Assembly: GCA_013398275.1 (NCBI GenBank)
Contig: VZSE01014389.1
Coordinates: 1,043,196 to 1,107,195 of the forward strand
Direction: 5' to 3'
Origin: Promerops cafer
Lineage: Eukaryota; Chordata; Aves; Passeriformes; Nectariniidae
Length of the DNA: 64,000 bases
The position numbers and the translations under genes were made by a program. Below, piece by piece: positions 26,645 through 38,900 of this stretch; position 1 is the first letter of the stretch, and each line of letters begins with the position of its first letter. The notes beneath the pieces are model-generated. The model was not told the origin of the DNA and did no database searches. It worked only from the letters and a program-made list of their open reading frames with translations.

Positions 26645-27151
26645 TCACAGTTTGCCTGAACTGTTCAGATTCACAGACATGCACCGGCACTGCTTGACCT
26701 TCTGAATTTTCTTGAGTCGGAACGGTGGGTCGAGCTCGGGGCACTCCAGCTGCACGGTCGAAGAGGTGACCTTGTGTGGCTTGCAGAAAGCACAGGACTG
26801 GAAGGACTCCTCCTCCTTTTTCACGTGCCGCGGAATGTAGAAGGAGTTGCACTGCCCGTAGCAGAAGCGGTTGATGATGGTGCGGCTGATGCAGCCCTCC
26901 TCGCTGACAGTCTGCCGCAGCGGCTGCGTCTTGCACCAGTCGCTCTTGAGGTACTTCCTCTCGGTGACCACGAGGGCCTCCTGGCTGGAGGCCAACACCT
27001 CCTTGTTCAGCTGCTGCCTCCGCTCTGAGTGGTTGCTGCTGCTGCCTTTGTACGGAGAGGGAATGGCACCTGCAGGGCGGTTTTTCCTGCTGTCCGTTAC
27101 TCGAACCAGTGCTGCCATCAGAAAAACGGACAAGGCAAATTTCCAAACCAT
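26645..27151 (-). CDS. GREM2: Gremlin-2 (PRDC), secreted DAN-family BMP antagonist
   Basis: GREM2 is a secreted glycoprotein that binds BMP2/BMP4-type ligands and blocks receptor access. The complete 168-residue protein is in one exon, the same length I know for mammalian GREM2. Residues 1-21 form a signal peptide (hydrophobic core FALSVFLMAALV), and the mature protein starts RKNRPAGAIPSPYK. The cystine-knot domain spans about 73-157, with nine cysteines at 73, 87, 97, 101, 120, 123, 137, 155 and 157. In the family eight pair as four disulfides and one (120 by position) is left over. Diagnostic motifs are RKYLKSDWCKTQPLRQT, RFCYGQCNSFYIPRHV and KVKQCRCMSVNL. Sequons are at N40 (NHS) and N163 (NSS). 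GREM1 was rejected because it has a different, longer N-terminus. The ATG at 27151-27149 has G at +4 and follows the splice acceptor by one base. The coding exon is clearly richer in G, C and CpG than its flanks. Confidence 0.97.
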   Translation of the reverse strand: MVWKFALSVFLMAALVRVTDSRKNRPAGAIPSPYKGSSSNHSERRQQLNKEVLASSQEALVVTERKYLKSDWCKTQPLRQTVSEEGCISRTIINRFCYGQCNSFYIPRHVKKEEESFQSCAFCKPHKVTSSTVQLECPELDPPFRLKKIQKVKQCRCMSVNLNSSGKL

Positions 27152-27152
27152 C

Positions 27153-27190
27153 CTGCAAGGGCAACACAAGGCACTGTTAGGAGAAACATA
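27153..27190 (-). promoter_or_regulatory. GREM2: GREM2 intron 1 splice acceptor
   Basis: Read on the minus strand, a CTCCTAAC branch-like motif (branch A at about 27177) is followed by TGTTGCCCTTGCAG ending at 27153. The exon then begins with a single G and the start codon. The branch-to-acceptor distance of about 24 nt is typical. An earlier AG at 27174 is only about 3 nt from the branch A and is probably skipped. Mammalian GREM2 has the same plan, a noncoding exon 1 and all coding sequence in exon 2. Confidence 0.85.
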
Positions 27191-27355
27191 TTTTCAAACC
27201 AGAGAACTGGAATGGAGTTGGTACTTCACGCATGCTTTTAGAAGAAGTGGAGATCTTATCGTCTTGACAATCCCATCACTATTCCTAGATTAGCTCTATT
27301 CTAGCTCTATGATTACTTATCAGGAACAGGCCAGGCTCTTTGGAAAGTCACATTG

Positions 27356-27374
27356 CCCCCCCCCACCCCCCCCC
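27356..27374 (-). repeat. G9-T-G9 tract on the GREM2 sense strand
   Basis: The plus strand reads nine C, one A, nine C, so the GREM2 pre-mRNA would carry G9-U-G9 about 200 nt upstream of the splice acceptor. The tract has G-quadruplex-forming potential by composition. Homopolymer lengths may be imprecise in the assembly. Confidence 0.85.
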
Positions 27375-29454
27375 AAACTCTCCAACTACTTGTTTTTTCC
27401 CCACAGGGACACTAATGCTTTGATGGCTGAAGTGGTGGTTTTACAGAAGCTTCAGCCAGAAACATTTCCTCCTTCTCTGTGAAATCCTGGGCCAAACAGC
27501 TGGGCAAACTCCTGGCTAGCAAAGGCTCAAGAGACTCTTGCCAAGATGGTGAGAGTTTACTTGGGGATGGCAGGGGAGAGGGGAAGGGAATACCAGGTTA
27601 CACAAAGTGCACACCCGTGTCTCTTCAGCCCCCAAGTCTCAGCCCAGCCTCATTCCCCACAGAAGTAGCAAGGGGTGTCCAAAAAACTATTTTTATTATT
27701 TTAAATTGCTTCTGCAGTTTCTTAGGGCTCTTATGGCACTTACAGGCTTGTATTTGTTGCCTTTGTATGAGGCCAAAACCTTAATGGATTTATTTTTGCA
27801 GTAAGAGGAAATGCTTAAACACAACTTTGAGGACTTCACAACTGCAAGGCCTCTTGGGCAAACAGTTTAAGAAGGTTTGTAAACATGAGAGGATTCAATA
27901 TTTATTTTAGATTTTAAGGAATAGGTTAGAGCATAAGCTTGTTGCTAAGTTAAAATAGTCAGCCAGATGGCAAAAATATTTTTTCCTCTGGTTGTCTATC
28001 ACATATTCTTGTTCTGTGGAGCATCTCTTACCAGCTCTTGTCCAATTCATTTTAGTAATATGTCTCAATGTGCTTCCAGAACATCAGACTAGGTGTACTA
28101 AATTTCCTTATAAAGTCAATGCTCACTAGTGAAACCGCTCATTTGGCAGTTCATTTCAGATCAGTCTCCCTGGGAAAGGAGAACAGAGGGTCTCTTCAGT
28201 GCCAGAAGTGGGTGCACAGAAGCTTCCCATGTGGAGACTAGAACACTTCCAAGTCTTTCTGAAGGGCTGTATTCACCTTTATTCTTAATGGGTATTTTTA
28301 TAGTGTACAGAAGAAAGACTTATCCCTCTCCTCACAGTAAAGCTTCAAACCTTTCCAAGTAGTGATTTTAGTTTTTTTTTCCTTTAGAGAGATGCCTAAA
28401 CAAAAAAACCTAACATCACACTGGTAATTATAATGTCTAACACTATAGACACTTCAGATGTTGCATAGGTACTCCCATCTGGAAAATGTGTCACTTTCCA
28501 AACAATGACACCAAAAGATCAAGAAAGTGTTTGCAGTAAAGGTGCAAAAGAAGACAATAGCAGTAACAAATGCTTCTCACCTAATAAAGCCCAGACCTAA
28601 CATGTTTAACTTCTGTGGAGATAAAGAAAAGGAACTGCTCTAGCAGACTAGGTGAGATAACATTGCTTAAGGTTATTTTCTAAGAATACAAGATCTCAAT
28701 GTCAGACTTGGACTAAGTTTCTAATGGAAGAAGCCTGAAGTGCTGAAGGAAACAAAAGTGCTAATCGTACAGCTGTAAACAGAGGATGTTCTGATGCAGA
28801 GCTAAATTTCACCAGTGTATGCTTGAAACAGAACCACCTTTAAATGGAAACCAGTATTTCTAAACCACAAAAAAGTTCATTCATCTGCAACCATGCCATC
28901 TCCCCACTGAACACCCACCGTAGCCATGGGTACTTTAAATCAGTGGCCTATTTTCATACTGCTTAGCATTCAGCATGCAAGTCCAGAAGTTTTGTCCAGA
29001 GTCTTTAAACAAACCGAGACTAGACTTGGCTTTGCTGGCAGGTATTGTCGCCAAGTCCACTGGATGTCAACCCACATAGCCAGGCCAAAACCTAATCAGG
29101 TAATTAGTTTCAGTTGAATATAGTGTTCCATGCTTCCTTTCAAATTGTTCTCATGTTATTCTGCACTGATGGCTGCATTTCAGTAGTAGATAAAACAACT
29201 GATTCTCAGTGCTTTCTGTTTTATACAGCAACAGGAGGAAAAGAAACCAGATTCGCAAACCTTTGTCTTCTAGAAAAAGACAGAGGTGTGCTCTCCACAA
29301 GATGCCTTATGCCACATTTCTCAGGCATACTCCTCTCCTCTTTTGAAACACAAGGGATACTGCCTGTCCAGTCTCATTTCTCTCATCCTGGCATTGAAGA
29401 GGACAGCAAAGGTCAGAAGGAGAGACACACCTTTTCCCCCATCCCCTCCTCTTT

Positions 29455-29512
29455 TCTTAGGATGATCTTTAAGGTTTTTTCCAACTTTCATGACTCTACA
29501 ATTCTATGAAAC
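29455..29512 (+). mobile_element. CR1 LINE, short 3'-end fragment
   Basis: The string GATGATCTTTAAGG, then TTTTTTCCAACTTTCATGACT and a terminal ACAATTCTATGA, follows the characteristic 3' tail of bird CR1 elements (a GATGATCTTTAAGGTCCCTTCC-type segment and ATTCTATG repeats). Only the last few dozen bases are recognisable. The 5' boundary is uncertain and more diverged CR1 sequence may extend leftward. Confidence 0.7.
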
Positions 29513-32500
29513 CCCATGTTACCACGCCTGCCCTTTCTCTTCACAAAATGCAACTTGAAAGGACATGTTTTCTTTTTGTGTCAAGAGTGATAGTCAAGCA
29601 GAACTCCTATTCAGGAATTCAGGAAAGCTGACAGAGAACTAACAACTCAAAGTCTACAATATAGAGAAATACTATAGCAGTATTCTAATTGTTTAAATGG
29701 TTTTATGCAGGCATTGAGAGCCATTCAATAGAGTAAGTAGGATTTATTCAGTAAGTCTGTGTTTATAACTAATAAAGCATTATTAATCAAAGCCACTATT
29801 GTACAGTTATAAACCAAACACTGCAATACATGCAGGTACTTCTACAGACAGGTAGGAACGCACCACTTATTTCTGTCATTGATCCTTATCAAACTTGAAC
29901 CTTAAAATATTTACATTATGGAGTAATAATCTACTCTACACTAGCAGGTCAAATGTGCATTCTGTCAGATCGTGGAATTTCTAATCACAGCGTCATCCCT
30001 TACTAGCCTGCAAATCACCCCTTTCTAAGCCCTGGCACACAAATCCCCTATTCAAGCAAGTAAGGGTGCAAACAAGGTCACACGGTGCCAGCAACTTGCC
30101 AAGGACTACACATATATTTTCAGAGCTCACATGCAAAGAGAAGAGAAACTTCAGGACTCCCGGAGAATATTTTGGCAAACTCAGTTTGAACGCAAAACAA
30201 GACAGTGAATGCTGTCCGTCTGCAGACAGAGCGGGATGAGAAGAAACACAAAACGTACTGGAGAAGAATCTGGCTTTTGGCAAGGACAGGGCAGTTCTGC
30301 CCTACTTAGATGGAACAGAATGAAACAGCATGTGGCTGAGACCATGCAAGTGAGAACTGTCTCAAAAGACCAACGCCCCTACAACTTGCACCAATGCCAG
30401 CCTGGGCCTCCCATTCCTGCTGCATTGGGGGTCCCCATAGCAGAGCTAGTGTCAGATCCTTTGTGACAGTTTTCAACTTCTTCAAGCATTGTTGCCAGCT
30501 GCTGTCAGTTCCCCCCACACAATTTTTCCTCTGCATGAGCTGAGTGAGAATAACTTAACCTGAGACAAGACACCCAACAAGGCCTGGATGCCTTTACATA
30601 TCACATGGCAAGTTTTTTTCTCCCTGAGATAAGGAAATCAGCATCAAGTATGAGTTCATAAACTCATCAAACCCAGCATTCTGGAGGTGGGCTATCAGGC
30701 CCAGGAGTGTAAAAAATCCTTGGCCATGGAAACAAGAATGTCAAAATCCAGCTCTGTCATTCAGAGGTCAGGTCACTGTGCTAGGAGGGGAAGACCCAGG
30801 ATCACTGTGCCTGCCCTTAGCTTTATTTCTTCTTTGTATCCAATTACTGTGTAACATAAAGTACCTACCAAGGCAGGCTCTCTTTTGCATACCGACCTTC
30901 TGGCCCTATAACTCACACATTCTTGAAAGTAAGCCAGCTCCAGAGCAGGACAGGCAGCAATGTAACCCCCAAAATAGCTTATAGTTTTGTGCTTAGGGAA
31001 GTTCTCTCTGAATTGGAGCATTGGATTTGCTTTCAGTATTCAAGGTCATTGTTTTTGGACAAGTCCCCCTGAGAAGTGGGTGCTACAGTCTGAAAGGCAG
31101 GGCAGGAGGTAATACCAGTGCCCATCTGTGCTGAGTGGCTGCTCTGATGTTTCCTCTACTTTTCAAAGTCATGACCAGTTTCTCAGGTCAGGATGCAGAT
31201 TTTGACTGGGAATTCCTCTTTTGAAGACCAGCCTACCTCAAGGTTGCAAGTGGACAGAAAGAGGGACGTAACTGAAAGATCACTGTGATATTTTATGTTA
31301 GCTGCTCAGGAAATCAGGAGGTGTGAGACCCATTTGTTTACTTTAGCACCTACTTTGTGGCACCTACAAAGCTCTCAGCATTATCAGCATTCCTGGAAGC
31401 ATCCAACTCTCTGATATAGGTATGATACAATCATCTCTTCACCAGGCCTTTCTGGAGGGAATTCAGAAATAAAAGTCACAGGCAATTTAAAACAAAACAA
31501 AACAAAATATAACACAACAACAACAACGACCAAAAAAACCCACCAAACCTCACCAACCCAAAAAAAAACAACCTACAACCAAAAAATCCAAACCTGCAAA
31601 ACTTGTCTTACCATGGAATTTGAGACTCTACCTATTCAGCTTAATCACAGTATGGATTCATGAAGAAGATTTAGTACTATAAACCTATCACACACCTATC
31701 AGAAGTACAGTCTCAAGTACTCTAAGAGCCAGTGGCTGAGAAGATGATAAACAAATTCAGAGATTTGTTTTTGCTTTTTGCAAAATTCAAATTTAATTAA
31801 CAGCTGAAGAGCTTCCCTTGGACAAATACTTCTCTGTAACTGCAAAAGGCAGGCATTACAGACTAGATTAAATCAGGTCCCATTACATAGTACAGTACAT
31901 AGATGGCCACATTTGACCACCTGTATCGCTTGCTTCCAGTTTCCACCCTGCAAACTTCAGAGACATGAGACCTCTCCTTAGGGATCACTTGAGCGAGGCT
32001 GAATGCTGGAAGCCCTGTTACCAAAATTTTTTTCTAGGCCCCCTCTAACTTTCATATTAGACCTAGTCAGAAAAAGAATCTGTATAAACCACTCATATGT
32101 ATAATAATGTAAGAACACGATGTACATGGTTAGTTCTCACATTTAAGATGGGACACAAGAAGTGTTCCTTGAAGACAAGCCAGGCAATAGCTTTTCAAAG
32201 AACTAAAACTTGGCTTTAGCAACATATGCGGATAGCCAGGAAATATCAAATTCTCTACCAGGAAGCCAAAAATGCTATTTATTTAATTTATTAATAGTTA
32301 GGCATGATTCTAATGGTACAATGTTCTCATAAAGACTTCAATAAAGACTAATCAGGCATCTTTGTGCAAGGGAGGTATTTGGTGCTAACTTTCCTCTTTT
32401 AACTATTCTTTGGAAACTATTTCTCCCATGTCACAACAGCATTAGCAATAACTGAACACTGTACTGTATCTCCTGTTGCAGCGTCTTATTAAATCGTTCC

Positions 32501-34189
32501 ATCATTAATAGATTCCCATTACTAAATTGCCAAGAGTGAGGCCAGCTACAACAACAGAACATGCAGGAGGCTGGGCAGACCAAACTTTTAAAAATGTAAA
32601 AAACACAATACTGCAGCTAGGATTCAGTTATTCAGATCTGCATTATAGCAGTAGTTACCATGTCCTAGGAATACAACACATAACTTTTCAAAACCACTGC
32701 ACAAAACACAAAAGGCAGCAATTATTTAAATACAAATAATTAATGCCACTACAGAAATTTACAGGGAGAATTTTTTCCATTCTTGTCCTCTAAGAACGTT
32801 CTATAGTGATTTGAAAGAAAGCTATTTTGTTGCATCACAGCCCTAACAGTAGATGGTTGGGAGAGAAAACATTTATTCAGACTTAATAGATTCCCAGTAC
32901 CCTCACTTGCTTGCTTGGATGGAGATCCTTCCTTCTCTCCATCCTTCTCTCTCCCTTCCACAGAGGAGATCCACCCTTTTCTCTTGCACCAACACCTCTC
33001 CCCCAGAGAGTCAAGACTGCCTACAGGGAGCACTACAAAGCTTGGAAGGAACCAGGAAAGGTCCTCCTGCACGCTGGATGTCTCAGGAGCCACTGCGTGA
33101 GCTCTTGCTTTATTTTTTTGAAAGGGGGAGATGAAGTTAGGTTTCAACAATGCCAGTCTGCATTCCTCAGAACAGGACAGCATTTCCCCAATAATGCCAG
33201 AACTTAGAAGTTCTCCTTATCAAAACAGTTCCTGAAAACAATGAACATAAAGTATTGAAAAATAAAGTAAATCATCAACAAAATGGAAGTATGTAGAAGA
33301 CACGGGTGGAGACAGTCTATGCTAGTTGAAAGGATGTTGCATTATACTAATTCAGCTCTCACTGAATAGATTTTCTACTACCAAGAGCTTTATCTTGAAT
33401 TTTACCTGAAAGGGGTCGGAGTTTAGAAGAATTCTTGATCCATGCACAAAAATATAAGAGGAACCAACAACTCAGCCAATTATTCCTGTCTTTCAGCAAT
33501 GTGATATATGTTATTTTTAGGACAGAAGGAATAATGAAGAAAACTGGAAAGTAAACTAACCCTTGAAACTAAAACTAACCAGCTTGAATGCTGGGCTTTT
33601 CCTTCTCATCTTGTCCTCTCACTTTATCTGCCTTTACTGCCAAATGAAATTCATGTTTAAAACCACTGAACTGTTCTTCCCTTCAGGAACTTAAGACCAG
33701 CTCATTTGAAACCTGTTTAAATGTAGCTGGTCACTTCATTAGCGTTGAAGGATCACACTACTCCAGCAGTTCTTTCTTCTCCTTCTTCTTCTTCTTCTCA
33801 TCCTGCCACAAAGTATATTGACCTAAATATTTTATCGCTGATTTATAGTATTAGGCTCTTCATAGGCTGAATCCTTCTTATCTTTCATAGCTTTTAAACC
33901 TGCGGTTTTTCGGGGGTTTTTTTTTGTTTTTTGGGTTTTTTAAGTAATATTAGTGCTGGAAGAATAGATAGACATTTCTCATTTTTTAAAGCCAGCAGCA
34001 GGAGTTTGTGAGGAGAGTCACTGAAGAATTTGATTGTAAACTACAGCTCCAGAAGACCAGAGAGAGGGGAAGAAAAGTATTGATGAAGTCAGCCCTGGTA
34101 TTTTGACATACTTTTATCATTAAGGAGATGGAAGTAGGGTTAGGCCACTTGGACTGCACACAGAGAGGTTGTCAGAGAAGTAGAAATGA

Positions 34190-35955
34190 GACAAGGAAGG
34201 TTGAGGCCATCTGGAATTAAATCTGGCCAAATATGTCAATGAGAACAAGAAGGGCTTCTTCAAATGTAACTATAGCAAAAGGAAAACTAAGGATAATGTG
34301 GATGCATTACTAAATGGAGGGGGGGTGCTGGTAACAGAGGACGCAGAGTTACTGAACATCTTCTTTGCATTGGTCTGATATGACATCCCTTAGGCATCTC
34401 TGACCCAGGAGACCAGCATAAAGGAATGCTGGAAGAAAGGAGGACTGGGTTAGAGAACACCTAAGGAAATTTGACCTCCACAAGTCCATGGGCCCTGATA
34501 GGCTGTGTCCATGAGTGCTGAAATAACTGGTGGACACCATAGCGAGGCTGCTCATGATCATCTTTGAAAGGCCGTGGCAGTCAGGAGAGGTGCCTGAGGA
34601 CTGGAAGAAAGCAAATGTCACATCAGTCTTCAAAAACTGCAAGAAGGAGAACCCAGGGAACTACTGGCCAGTCAGCCTCACCTCAGCCCTGAGAAAAAGT
34701 GATGGAGCACCTCATTCTGGAGTCCATCTCCAGCCACATGAATGACAAGAAGGTGATCAGGAGAAGTCAGCACGGATTCACAAATAATAAATCACACTTG
34801 ACCAACCGGGCTGCCTTCTACAGTGAGTCAACTACCTGGATGGATGAGGGACGACCAGTGGATTTTGCCTCTCTTGACTTTAGTGAGACTTTCAACACTG
34901 TCTCACAGCATCCTCACGGGCAAAGTCAGGAAGTGTGGCCTGGATGAGTAGACAGTGTGGTGGATTCAGAACTGTCTGAATGGCAGATCCCAGAGGGTTG
35001 TACCCAGGGGCACATGGTCAAGTTGGAGGCCTGTCCCTTGTGGTGTCCCCCAAGGTCCAACACTGGGCCCAGTGTTGTTTACCTTGCTCATCAATGACTC
35101 AGGTGAAGGGGCAGATGCCTTCTCAGCAGGTTCACTGACAACGCAAAGCTGGGAGGAAGGGCCAATACCTCAGAGGGCTGTGCAGCCCTTCAGAAGGATC
35201 TCGGCAGGCTGGAGAGATGGGCAGAGAAGAACTGACTGAACTTTAACAAAGGCACGCGCAGGGTCCTGCACCTGGAGAGGAATAACCCCTGCACCAGCAC
35301 AGGCTGGGGGCTGAGCTGCTGGAAAGGAGCTCTGTGGAGAAGGACCTGGGGGTCCTGGTGGACTACAAGCTGTCCAAGAGCCAGCAGTGCCCTTGTGGTC
35401 AAGAAGGCCAATGGTGTCCTGGGATGGATTAGGAAGAGCATTGCCAGCAGGTCGAGGGAGGTGATCCTGCCCCTCTACTCAGCCTTGGTGAGGCACATCT
35501 GGAGTGCTGGGTCCAGTTCTGGGCTCCTCAGTACAACAAAGATGATTAAGGGACTGGAAGCTCTCCCTTATGAGGAAAGGCTGAAGAAGCTGGGCCTGTT
35601 CAGCCTCAAGAAGTGACGCCTGAGAAGGGACCTCATCAATGCCTAAAAGACTCTGAAGGGAGGGTACCAAGAGGATGGAGCCAGGCTCTTCTCAGTGGTG
35701 CCAAGCAATAAGGCAACAGACAGAAACTGATGCATGGGAAGTTTCATCTGAATATGAGGAAGAACTTCTTCACTGTGCAGATGACGGTGCAGTGGAACAG
35801 ATTGCCCAGAGAGATGGTGGAGTATCCCTGACTGGAGACGTTCAAGAATTGTCTGGATGCAATTCTGTGCAATGTGCTCTAGGATGACCCTGCCTGAGCA
35901 GGAAGATTGGACCAGATGCCCCACTGTGGTTGCTTCTAACTTTATTTGTCCTCTG
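34190..35955 (+). mobile_element. CR1 LINE, 5'-truncated, about 1.75 kb
   Basis: This is a chicken-repeat-1 type non-LTR retrotransposon on the plus strand. It starts within the ORF2 region, around GGCCATCTGGAATTAAATC, which resembles the CR1 segment upstream of the reverse transcriptase. It runs through RT and the C-terminal ILPLYSALVR region and ends with GGACCAGATGCC and a short CTGTGATTATG-like tail near 35,950. 5' truncation is normal for CR1. The element is GC-richer than the intron around it. It lies antisense to GREM2 transcription. The exact 5' edge is approximate because divergence is high, and no target-site duplication was identified. Confidence 0.93.
34236..35890 (+). pseudogene. 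Broken CR1 ORF2 (reverse transcriptase) remnant
   Basis: The reading frame is broken into several pieces by frameshifts and stops; open fragments lie at about 34530-34745, 34699-34947, 34955-35239 and 35395-35616. Recognisable RT landmarks in order are GEVPEDWKKANVTSVFK, SQHGFTNNKS, the first catalytic block LDFSETFNTV (aspartate codon at 34876), GVPQG (35042-35056), and the catalytic FADD box, which here reads FTDN (35131-35142) in a frame different from its neighbours. One active-site aspartate is therefore replaced by asparagine. Later come RKSIASRSREVILPLYSALV and LPYEERLKKLGLFSL. It is non-functional. No intact endonuclease domain is present because of 5' truncation. Confidence 0.9.
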
Positions 35956-38900
35956 TGATTATGTCCATGATAAATACCAGTGCTTCCCAAAAAACACACA
36001 CACATATAATAGATGCAATTACTAAGGCCCCAACTAGAAGAAAACAGTGCAGGAAACAATGCTGAAAGTTTTGTTGGTTTTGGTTCTTTTTAAGGCTAAA
36101 TATTAGCCAGGTAATACAGTGAAGAAAGACACTATCAACTTCATATGACCCTGTATTTATCTGTAGCAAAGATTTTGATTCAACAATTGTGTCAGCCTTT
36201 ATCATTTTAAAAGAGGAAAAGTGAAATAAAGGGAAGGAATGAAAGCTGCAAGAAATGTAAAAGCAAAGTTATCCTACAGTACCTGTGGTAATGCAGCAAT
36301 GACTTTTTTTGGGGATTAGGAACACACATAACTCTGACTGAATACTAGCAGGTAACTGGACAAAGGGGAGTTTTCTGGTATCATTATGATTAAAAGCCCT
36401 AAATTTTGTAGCTATTTCAGCTTCAGGAACTTGTGGTTTTAGAACCAACCACAGACAAATGTCTGCCTGGTGAGCACATGTGAACTGTCCCAAGCAGAGT
36501 GAGATGTCCTACTCAGAAGTGTCTGGGTAGTCATCAGTACTGGCAGCATATGCAACGCCGGGGAAAAAAGGGGGAGTGGGAGGAGGGAAAAAACCCACAA
36601 AATAAAACCAGATTTCTGCTAGCTGTCCATGAAGCTGATTCTCTTCCTCACAACCTGGTTTTGAAGAATGCTACAGTCAGTGGGTGGAAGGAATGGATAC
36701 AAGGAGAAGAGCTTTTTTGGAAAGGACTGATAATACTCCTATGAATCTCAACAATGTTTCTCTGCAAGAGTGAACGAAGTTGAAAAGATATTTGGTCTCC
36801 TTCTCAGTGTTTCTCAGCTTTTCAGCACAAGATAAAGACCCCCAAAGAGACAAGTCGGTTCTGTTTGCATATGAACATTTTGTCCAGCAAGCAAAAACAG
36901 CCTACATTTAGCTTTATTCTTCTGTGTCGTAGGCAGCTGCTACAGTCCCATTTGGCAGCATTTCATTCAGGAAAAAACAGCAGACTTCTGCCCTTGGGAA
37001 ACTAAAAACTAAATGTGAAGGGAAGCGGTGGCTTGAGCAAATGTCTTCATTTGTGACCATCCCTCAGCCTGTTGGAAAGGAGTACAGTCCATACAAGAAT
37101 GGGGAAAGTTCAGCATTTAAATACAATAGCTCATTTCATTGCTTCCTCACTGGAGAATCAATGCTACAAAAGACTATTTTGCAATGAACAGTCTCCATTA
37201 TATTTTTGTTGTTTGCATTACAACAGAACATAGAAATCTCATCCAAGACCAATGCCTGACTAAGCGACGCAACTTCAAATGTTTGTAGACTGACTTGGTG
37301 ACCAACATATGGTGGGACCAGAACTGAGCTCAGAGGGGAAGTGAGTTACTGGAGGTCAGAAATTAACTGAGAATGGACTGTTTCCAACATCTTTCAATTG
37401 CACTGCATGGCACCAATACTGTTCTTTTTGCAAAGGAATACAGATTTGTTACCCTTAGGCAAGCTTTTCTTTAAAAACATTATACTCTTGTAAATGAAAA
37501 TTGTTTTGTATGAAAATTTCCAATGTTGTTTCCCTGAGTTTTGATACAACAGGGGTGGAGTTAGGAGCTTCATTTCTTTGTAGCTTCAAACAACACACTA
37601 CTTTTAGAATGCACAGCTCTTTTTCTAGCCTCAATAAGGGAGATGACCATTAATTTTCAATAAATGTTCCTTACTGTACTTGCACCATTCTAAAAAGAGG
37701 GCATTTGAATGAGTTCTATTCTAGGAGAAAACTGAGGTCTCTAAAGCACGATAGAAGTGTGCAAAAGAAGTGTTTGCTTCTCTTAATGATCAGAAAAATG
37801 CAAGTACTTCTAAAAATCAAGCATGTGGCATGGTGGCATGTAATCTTGTATATAAGAAACACTAGATTAAACAGCAGAGAAGTAACATTTAAATATTCCA
37901 GAATTTCTGGTAGATTCAGATAGTTTTATTCTTTCAAGCTCTCTGTCAAGATGCTATCCTCAGTTACCACATTATGACTCTTGTCATGTTCCTGTTTGAA
38001 AATCTAAAATGATATTGATGGTCTAGTCTTTGTATTATGAATTTCTGTAAGCCAGTATCCTATTTAGAGAGCTGAAACACAGATGGTTCAAATAAGAATT
38101 GCTCTTATCCCAATATCCCACAGGCTAATCTTTCTATTAGGTAGTATGCAAATTCCCATACAAACAAAATTTCAGCTATATATCCCACTACTTTCCAATA
38201 TGTCACTTGTAAGAACCATTACAGCTGTATTTTCATACAGTTGTCTTAAAAACGGCATAGATTTATTGCTTGTGGAGTTTTTCATTTACATTTATCTCTG
38301 CTTAAATTTGCCTGACAAAGCATCAGTCCTCCTGACTAAAACTTACAGCAGTTCTGGGGACAGAGTGCAGAAGATCTATGCTAATGAGCAAATAAAACAA
38401 GTATTGACCCCATGCAGCCTGCTAGCTCCAACCAGGTTTATGTCATGCAAACATGTAACTAAGTGCCTTACCAGAATTATTAGTTTCGCAGAAAAGCACT
38501 TTTTCTCCTCAGTGAGGCTAAATCTAGGGAATCCTCTCATCCTATTTTGCCTTTCCTTCAGTTTATAAGCAACACATCTGACACCTCCTCAAATTTTTTT
38601 TTTCCTCTGCCAAATTTCAAATGGGTTGGACAGCAAGGCAGGTTTGAAACTTCTATTGCATTACACTAAGTGTGTTTTCTCCTAGGGGACAGAGGGAGGC
38701 ATGAAAAATATTTCAGGGAAGGCGACAGGGGGAACAAGTCAATGGTATCACAATTTAGATCAGGAGGTGTGAGTAGTAAAGGGGATGTTTAGGGTTACTG
38801 GACCTGGTAGTGGACTGGAACACTGAACACACCCATAGAAAATCAGAGTTCATGAGCTCTAATGTTCACATGTAACACAAGACACCTTGAAACAGCAGTG

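Larger units (their letters stand above)
27153..34189 (-). other. GREM2: GREM2 intron 1, segment nearest the coding exon
   Basis: No exon is recognisable. Visible simple sequence: C9-A-C9 at 27356-27374; an A/C-rich, almost G-free stretch at about 31,485-31,605; a TTC repeat at about 33,771-33,799; and a T-rich tract at about 33,905-33,942. A short CR1 3' end lies near 29,455. Intron assignment follows from the acceptor at 27153 and the absence of a promoter-like CpG cluster anywhere to the right. Several open frames of 60-144 codons occur on both strands (for example minus 33183-32749), but none resembles a known family. Confidence 0.7.

Noticed and set aside
26645..27151. GREM1 as the identity of the cystine-knot gene
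   Set aside because: The N-terminus RKNRPAGAIPSPYK, the length of 168 and the FMN2 neighbour fit GREM2; GREM1 has a different, longer N-terminal region.
26631..27167. 178-codon open frame on the same strand as GREM2, in another frame, longer than GREM2 itself
   Set aside because: It begins at a non-ATG codon inside the intron and has no ATG within the exon part. It is a shadow of the GC-rich GREM2 coding sequence, rich in low-complexity Q/A/R.
27152..27169. Upstream in-frame extension of GREM2 by six residues (MCCPCR)
   Set aside because: The first codon is TTG, not ATG, and it lies on the intron side of a strong acceptor. The ATG at 27151 gives the family's usual length and signal peptide.
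26871..27293. 140-codon antisense open frame across the GREM2 exon
   Set aside because: It is a compositional shadow on the plus strand, crosses the splice acceptor and resembles no protein family.
32749..33183. 144-codon minus-strand open frame
   Set aside because: No recognisable domain, no splice context and intronic location; overlapping open frames on the other strand show the same lack of stops, as expected by chance.
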